A stretch of DNA of 36,786 bases. Source: Reinekea blandensis MED297. Lineage in GTDB: Bacteria; Pseudomonadota; Gammaproteobacteria; Pseudomonadales; Natronospirillaceae. Positions 33,301 to 36,786 of the stretch are shown in pieces (positions within the stretch are counted from its first letter, which is position 1; every line of letters begins with the position of its first letter). The stretch spans positions 551,223 through 588,008 of the forward strand of contig NZ_CH724150.1 in assembly GCF_000153185.1 (NCBI RefSeq), given 5' to 3'. The notes beneath the pieces are model-generated. The model saw only the letters and a program-made list of their open reading frames with translations, had not been told where the DNA came from and did no database searches. A program made the translations under genes and the position numbers.

Positions 33301-34267
33301 CAAGGTGGTCGCCACCGGGCGTCACCTGGAATCGTTGTTACAGCCAGCGAATAAAACCGCACAGCAGCAAGCAAAACAAACACAGAAAAAAGCCGAAAAA
33401 ACCAGCAGCGACACGCGCTGGAGCTTTGGTGAACTCCCTGAGTTTGAACACCGCATGCAGGCAGGGATTCAAGTCCGTATGTATCCGGCACTGGTCGATA
33501 AGGTGAACGCGGTGTCCCGCGAATCCTTTACCGGTGAGGCCTGGGCGTTAGAGCAACATGCCCGGGGTCTGTGGCGACTGGCGTCTTTTTATTGGCACGA
33601 CCAGGTTCAGTATCTGGGTAAGCGCTTTCCGGCCTTTAAAGAAAGTGCCTTGCTGTTTGCGCCCTATGGCAAAGCCGAAGACCTTCGTCAGGATCTGATT
33701 TGGGCGACTTTGCGTCGAACCTTACCCGTTGAAGGGCATGGGCCGCGCTCAGAGTCTGAGTTTGAGCAATGGTTAGAACGTCATCGTGCGGAGTTTGTTG
33801 AGCAAGGGGAGGTGCTGGCACGGCTGACTCACGCTATCCTGCTGGCGCACCACACCGTGCGTAAGCAACTTAAAGGTAAAGTCTCGTTCACCACGGCGTT
33901 CATGTACGCCGACGTCGCAGCCCAATTGGACCAGCTGGTCTATCCCGGGTTTCTCAGCGCAACGCCGGATCGTTGGCTCAGTGAGTTACCGCGCTATCTG
34001 GAGGCGGCTGATAAACGTTTGAATCGAACCTCCGGTATTCCGGCGTCTGAAAACATGTTGGTGGACGAATTGCAGGATTTCTGGCAACGTTTCTCCAACC
34101 GTTCGGCTTTACTGCATGAAACTCAGCAGACCTCTGAGGAACTGACTGAGTTCCGGTGGATGCTCGAAGAATACCGGGTTTCTCTGTTTGCGCAGACACT
34201 CGGAACACGTTTCCCGGTGTCGGCGAAACGTCTCGAAAAACAATGGCAAAAGGTTATTGCTGAATGA
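30368..34267 (+). CDS. hrpA: ATP-dependent RNA helicase HrpA
   Basis: This 1299-residue DEAH-box helicase matches E. coli HrpA (1300). Walker A GETGSGKTT is at 99-107, DEAH at 196-199, and SATID, NVAETSLTVPG and QRAGRCGR are motifs III, V and VI. The winged-helix/ratchet and OB-like domains follow (to about 700), and the long C-terminal HrpA-specific region (about 750-1299) is present. HrpA is linked to mRNA processing and, in E. coli, rescue of stalled or collided ribosomes. Its stop overlaps the next start by 4 bp (ATGA at 34264), which begins a four-gene coupled series (hydrolase, FetB-like permease, SGNH). Confidence 0.96.
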   Translation: MSSSVNPADVLAQLDQCLVKDRHFLKTRCHKAQALQRDGKEASKLLSTITHVFEKSKAAVTARDRALPEVTLADDLPVSEHGEAIRAAIRDHQVVVVAGETGSGKTTQIPKLCLMEGRGRAGMIGHTQPRRLAARSVASRIADELKTPLGQTVGFQVRFTDQSSDSTAIKLMTDGILLNEIQHDAFLSRYDTIIIDEAHERSLNIDFLLGYLKRLLPKRPDLKVIITSATIDVDRFSAHFDNAPVIEVSGRSYPVDVLYRPMSKEEEDYSADLPGAILDAVNEIEQLERRGETHSKGGDILVFLPGEREIREAFNTLKQANLRGTELLPLYARLSASEQQRIFAGHSGRRIVLSTNVAETSLTVPGIHYVIDSGLARISRYSYRSKIQRLPIEPVAQASANQRAGRCGRIAPGLCIRLYDEDDFISRDEFTDPEILRTNLASVILQMLHMRLGKIDDFPFVEPPDTRMIRDGYTLLNELAAVNDRGNLTPVGKELARLPVDPRIGRMIIAANRHKALHEVLIIASALSVPDPRERPQDKQQAAAEKHAQDKDKESDFMAFFNLWQRYEEQRQELTQNKLRKYCKTEFLNYLRMREWRDIHRQLHLMCQELGFKENKEPAGYEDIHKSLMAGLLSHIAAHKEERTYTAARGKSCVIHPSSVFRRRGPKWFVAAELVETTAVFARTVAKIEPAWVEPLAMHLVKRNYSEPHYEKKRGQVVAQETVLLYGLPIVANRTVNFGRIDEALSREIFIRRALVEGELVTKAGFFAHNQGLLDDVLELEDKARRKDILVDEETLFAFYDEKIPSDIVNSKGFHAWLKKQPDDLLHFDPDALKSDRASEVGAQAYPDSFETNGMVLPLSYRFEPGHDADGVTLKVPAAALSQLPEGRLQWLVPGLLKEKITALLKGLPKAYRKNFVPVPNYVDSLLEALVPSDTPLHKAIGEKLFRMTGIRVPEDEWPLDRIDSHLQLRYEVVDDHGKVVATGRHLESLLQPANKTAQQQAKQTQKKAEKTSSDTRWSFGELPEFEHRMQAGIQVRMYPALVDKVNAVSRESFTGEAWALEQHARGLWRLASFYWHDQVQYLGKRFPAFKESALLFAPYGKAEDLRQDLIWATLRRTLPVEGHGPRSESEFEQWLERHRAEFVEQGEVLARLTHAILLAHHTVRKQLKGKVSFTTAFMYADVAAQLDQLVYPGFLSATPDRWLSELPRYLEAADKRLNRTSGIPASENMLVDELQDFWQRFSNRSALLHETQQTSEELTEFRWMLEEYRVSLFAQTLGTRFPVSAKRLEKQWQKVIAE

Positions 34268-35178
34268 ACCCCACAATCCGAGAAGAACGACTGAAAGTAG
34301 CGACGGTTCATGGTGGTCAGATTTTCCTGCGGCATTTGCAGCAAAAAGAGACCCATGCGGCCGTGTTAATGCTGCACGGTTTGGGGTCCAACGGAGATGC
34401 CTTCATCAAGGAAGGGCACGGTTTAGCGAACTACCTCAGTGAAATGGGGTTTTCCTGCTACGTTCCCGATCTGATCGCGCACGGACACAGTTGGCCGCAC
34501 ATGAGTCGCCATCTGGAACATGGTGTTCACGATCTGATCAACAGTGATATACCAAGAATTGTCGAAGAAATCAGCCGCAAGCTTGATGGCAAACCGCTTT
34601 TCCTGATCGGGCAGGGGTTTGGCTCTGTGCTATTATTGTCTGCCTACGCGCGGTCAGAGGAGATGCAGACGCTGAGCCAGGGCTTTGTGCATTTCAATGC
34701 CCGACGCAGTGTGACCATCAGTGGGGTTCGGCATAACGCGCTGTCCAGACTGCTTTGGCGACAGGTAATGCCGGTGCTCGGAGCGGTTCGGGGGGATGTT
34801 CCCATGCACTGGTCCCGACACGGTAATCAGCCTGAGCTGATGAGTTGGTACCGGACTTTCCTGAATTGGTCCGAAGGCAGCTGGCAAGATGAACAGGATC
34901 AGTTTAATTACAGCGCGGCTCTGCGAGAGCTGAGTTTGCCGCCGAGCCTTTACTTTGCCACACGCAGCCAAGGCTATCTGACGCACGTTGCCGACGTTCG
35001 CGAGTTCATGCGTGAGTTAGGCACGCACAACGGACGCATGCTGATTCTAGCCAAAGGCGATGGCAATTTGCGCAACTACCATTCGCAATCGATGCTGCAG
35101 CACGACGACGCCTGGGTCGATCATTTTCCGGTGGTGCTCGACTGGCTGAATGAACGCATCCGGCAGCTACGTGCATGA
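34264..35178 (+). CDS. Alpha/beta-hydrolase-fold protein lacking the usual nucleophile serine
   Basis: This 304-residue protein has an alpha/beta hydrolase layout: the oxyanion-hole region LMLHGLGSNGDAF (35-47), YVPDLIAHGHSWPHMS, and the nucleophile elbow LFLIGQGFGS (112-121). In the elbow, the normal GxSxG is G116-Q-G118-F-G120; glycine replaces the catalytic Ser. Ser121 is one position past the elbow and would not be placed for catalysis. The histidine candidate is NYHSQSML near 268-275. It may therefore be a catalytically inactive, binding or regulatory member, unless another residue serves. It overlaps hrpA and the next gene by 4 bp each. Confidence 0.85.
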   Translation: MNPTIREERLKVATVHGGQIFLRHLQQKETHAAVLMLHGLGSNGDAFIKEGHGLANYLSEMGFSCYVPDLIAHGHSWPHMSRHLEHGVHDLINSDIPRIVEEISRKLDGKPLFLIGQGFGSVLLLSAYARSEEMQTLSQGFVHFNARRSVTISGVRHNALSRLLWRQVMPVLGAVRGDVPMHWSRHGNQPELMSWYRTFLNWSEGSWQDEQDQFNYSAALRELSLPPSLYFATRSQGYLTHVADVREFMRELGTHNGRMLILAKGDGNLRNYHSQSMLQHDDAWVDHFPVVLDWLNERIRQLRA

Positions 35179-35879
35179 TTGTCCTGGGCCTCGGTGATGT
35201 TGCGCTGTCGCTGTTGCCATTGTCTGTCGCGCTTATTCTATATGGCCTGAGTGTTCGGGATTGGCGCTCCATCGGCTGGGCAACCCTGCGGATGGTGGTG
35301 CAACTACTGACCATCGGTTTTGTACTCACGGCCATATTCGACGTTGATCAACCGCTGTGGATTCTTCTGGTCATGCTCATCATGTCGTTGGGTGCCGGCT
35401 GGATTGCCACGCGGCCCATCGCCCGGTTAGATGTTCTCAAATGGCCCGTCTTTGTGGCGGTGTTTGCCTCGGGCAGTCTGTTACTCATCTGGATCATCGG
35501 CGTCGTGATTCGCCCAGACCCCTGGTTTCGACCGGCCATCGTCATTCCGATCACCGGCATGGTGATGGCGAATACTATGAATGCCGTCAGTCAAAGCGCT
35601 GAGCGACTCTGGTCAGAGCGGGCACAGGGTAATGACTGGGCTCAGGCGGTCGAAAAATCGATGACCGCCGCCATGATTCCACAAATCAATTCTTTTATGG
35701 CCGTCGGACTGGTGTCGTTGCCTGGCATGATGACGGGGCAGATCCTCTCGGGTGTCTCGCCGTTGATTGCCGTGCGGTATCAGATTGTGATCATGGCCAT
35801 GATTCTGTCGACGGCCGCCATCGGTTCTTACCTGTATCTGCAACTGCAGCGTCGGCTGTCAGCAACGGAGGTTTCGTGA
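35175..35879 (+). CDS. fetB: FetB/YbbM-like (UPF0014) ABC permease
   Basis: This 234-residue membrane protein belongs to UPF0014, the YbbM/FetB family. About seven hydrophobic helices are visible. The family signature runs LRMVVQLLTIGFVL, PITGMVMANTMNAVSQS, and SLPGMMTGQILSGVSPLIAVRYQIVIM. In E. coli FetB works with the ATPase FetA (YbbL) as an iron exporter that lowers oxidative stress. No FetA-like ATPase is next to it here; the neighbours are a hydrolase-fold protein and an SGNH hydrolase. The ATPase would have to be encoded elsewhere, or the protein works otherwise. It overlaps both neighbours by 4 bp. Confidence 0.9.
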   Translation: MIVLGLGDVALSLLPLSVALILYGLSVRDWRSIGWATLRMVVQLLTIGFVLTAIFDVDQPLWILLVMLIMSLGAGWIATRPIARLDVLKWPVFVAVFASGSLLLIWIIGVVIRPDPWFRPAIVIPITGMVMANTMNAVSQSAERLWSERAQGNDWAQAVEKSMTAAMIPQINSFMAVGLVSLPGMMTGQILSGVSPLIAVRYQIVIMAMILSTAAIGSYLYLQLQRRLSATEVS

Positions 35880-36526
35880 GTCATTGGATCTTTCTCGGTG
35901 ATTCGGTCACCGACTGCCAACGTAAACGGGCTCGTCGTTATCAAGGGCAGCCCGAAGCACTGGGGCAGGGGTGGGTCCGCTATGTTGCCAACAAACTCGC
36001 AGCGAACGGCCAGGCCGTTGACGTTTGGAACCGGGGCTACAGCGGTGCGATGACGCAAGAGTTGATGCAACAGGTAGACTGGTGGCCCGACCAGGAAGGT
36101 GAGCCGATCACCGCTGACTTAGTCTCGTTGATGATTGGCATTAATGATATCTGGCACCCGTTCTGGAAAGGAACGGGTCATGCCATCGATGACTCGCTGA
36201 AGGCCTACGAACGGCTGATCGGCGAACTGAAAAACCGTACTCGACGGCTCGTTTTGGTTGAACCCGTCGCCTTGCCCTGTGGTGAGGTCACTCAGGACTG
36301 GAGGGCTCCATTGAATGAGCTTACCGCCGGACAACAAAAACTGGCCGACGCTGCAGGGTGTTTGTGGGTGCCGATGCAGGAGGCATTGATGCACGATGCT
36401 CGCGGACACAATGCCGAGTATCTGCACGACGGTGTTCACCCGACCGATCTCGGGCATCGGTGGCTGTCGATTCGATGGTTAAGGGCGTTAGAAAACGCTG
36501 GTTATCTGTCGGAATCGCACCCATAA
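35876..36526 (+). CDS. SGNH/GDSL-type hydrolase
   Basis: This 216-residue esterase-like protein has all four SGNH blocks: GDSVTD (Ser10), WNRGYSG (Gly54), GIND (Asn90), and DGVHPTD (Asp185, His188). It lacks an N-terminal signal peptide, so it is probably cytoplasmic. Family members hydrolyse esters, thioesters, or carbohydrate acetyl groups; the substrate is unknown. The GTG at 35876 is preceded by GGAGG and overlaps the fetB-like stop by 4 bp. A strong terminator follows, ending the hrpA-led series. Confidence 0.9.
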   Translation: MSHWIFLGDSVTDCQRKRARRYQGQPEALGQGWVRYVANKLAANGQAVDVWNRGYSGAMTQELMQQVDWWPDQEGEPITADLVSLMIGINDIWHPFWKGTGHAIDDSLKAYERLIGELKNRTRRLVLVEPVALPCGEVTQDWRAPLNELTAGQQKLADAAGCLWVPMQEALMHDARGHNAEYLHDGVHPTDLGHRWLSIRWLRALENAGYLSESHP

Positions 36527-36527
36527 A

Positions 36528-36554
36528 AAAAGCCCCGCAAGTTGCGGGGCTTTT
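36528..36554. terminator. Bidirectional terminator
   Basis: A 12-bp stem (36528-36539 with 36543-36554, AAAAGCCCCGCA and complement) closes an AGT loop. Poly-A precedes and poly-T ends it, so it can serve both the SGNH gene and the converging YeeE/YedE gene. Confidence 0.93.
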
Positions 36555-36573
36555 CAGTCATCAGAAGCGATGG

Positions 36574-36786
36574 TTAGCCAACACAGGCTTCATCGGCCTT
36601 GTGTTTGAGATGACGGGCTTCTTCAATTTTTGCCAGCGTCCATTTTGTGGCAAAGGTACCGACCACATAGGCGGCCACCACGGTAACAATGCTCATGTCT
36701 GCGAAGCTCAGGGAGGTAATCATCGGTCCCGGACAGTAACCGGCCAGGCCCCAGCCGATACCGAACAGAACCCCGCCACCCACAAT
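36574..36786 (-). CDS. YeeE/YedE (DUF6691-type) transporter, C-terminal part (cut by window edge)
   Basis: The last 70 codons of a membrane protein are present; its start lies beyond 36786. [26 protein letters not shown] is the characteristic repeat of the YeeE/YedE family, whose GYCPGP cysteine belongs to the thiosulphate/sulphur-compound channel studied in YeeE (TsuA). A further hydrophobic helix ([19 protein letters not shown]) and a charged tail follow. In many marine bacteria the transporter is split into two adjacent genes; the one shown here would be the second half. Which sulphur species is moved is unknown. Confidence 0.85.
   Translation of the reverse strand: MVGGGVLFGIGWGLAGYCPGPMITSLSFADMSIVTVVAAYVVGTFATKWTLAKIEEARHLKHKADEACVG

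Overview
The window is a piece of a gammaproteobacterial chromosome. The best fit is a marine, Oceanospirillales/Marinobacter/Reinekea-like organism. The evidence is the gene content: AcnB, a Pseudomonas/Burkholderia-type QueE, the dnaX-ybaB-recR operon followed by rnd-ycgL-ycgN, HrpA, and a HexR-type operator beside pyruvate kinase. GC content looks moderate (about 50-55%) and base use is even throughout. There is no prophage, CRISPR array, rRNA or tRNA. The only mobile DNA is one MITE-like element of about 266 bp. The genus cannot be fixed from this sequence.

Layout. Positions 1-267: start of pyruvate kinase (minus strand), with a leader holding a perfect HexR-like palindrome and a 10-bp direct repeat. 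734-3622: an NsrR-like Rrf2 regulator with a candidate autoregulatory palindrome, an exported protein of unknown function with an Sm-like C-terminus, and the tRNA methyltransferase CmoM. 3683-9843 (minus): AcnB, QueE, and a membrane PAS-GGDEF-EAL protein that overlaps queE. 10005-16493 (minus): a tight six-gene operon consisting of a DUF523-DUF1722 tRNA-thiouridine desulfidase-like protein, a CPD photolyase, an FAD oxidoreductase, a DUF1365 protein, a CFA-synthase-like lipid methyltransferase and an exported protein. 16671-16797: 4.5S SRP RNA. 17030-22261 (plus): dnaX (with a canonical -1 frameshift signal), ybaB, recR, rnd, ycgL, ycgN and a small membrane protein. 22422-25503: a three-TM protein with a winged-helix-like end, and a membrane-anchored VWA protein. 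25539-25804: the MITE-like element. 25868-36526 (plus): class II glutamine amidotransferase, FadD, a YojI/SyrD-type ABC exporter, HrpA, a serine-less alpha/beta hydrolase, a FetB-like permease and an SGNH hydrolase. 36574-36786 (minus): end of a YeeE/YedE transporter.

How the genes work together. The most coherent unit is the 10005-16493 operon, read here as a light and photo-oxidation response. RudS-like removal of near-UV-absorbing 4-thiouridine from tRNA, photolyase repair of DNA, and modification of unsaturated membrane fatty acids (the FAD/DUF1365/Cfa-like trio also seen in ChrR-type singlet-oxygen regulons) would protect tRNA, DNA and membrane together. Its promoter region carries a 9-bp direct repeat with 22-bp spacing, and no regulator gene is adjacent. 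The second notable element is the dnaX frameshift cassette, which should yield both tau and gamma clamp-loader subunits. Several candidate operators (HexR, NsrR, PsrA) were recognised by motif only.
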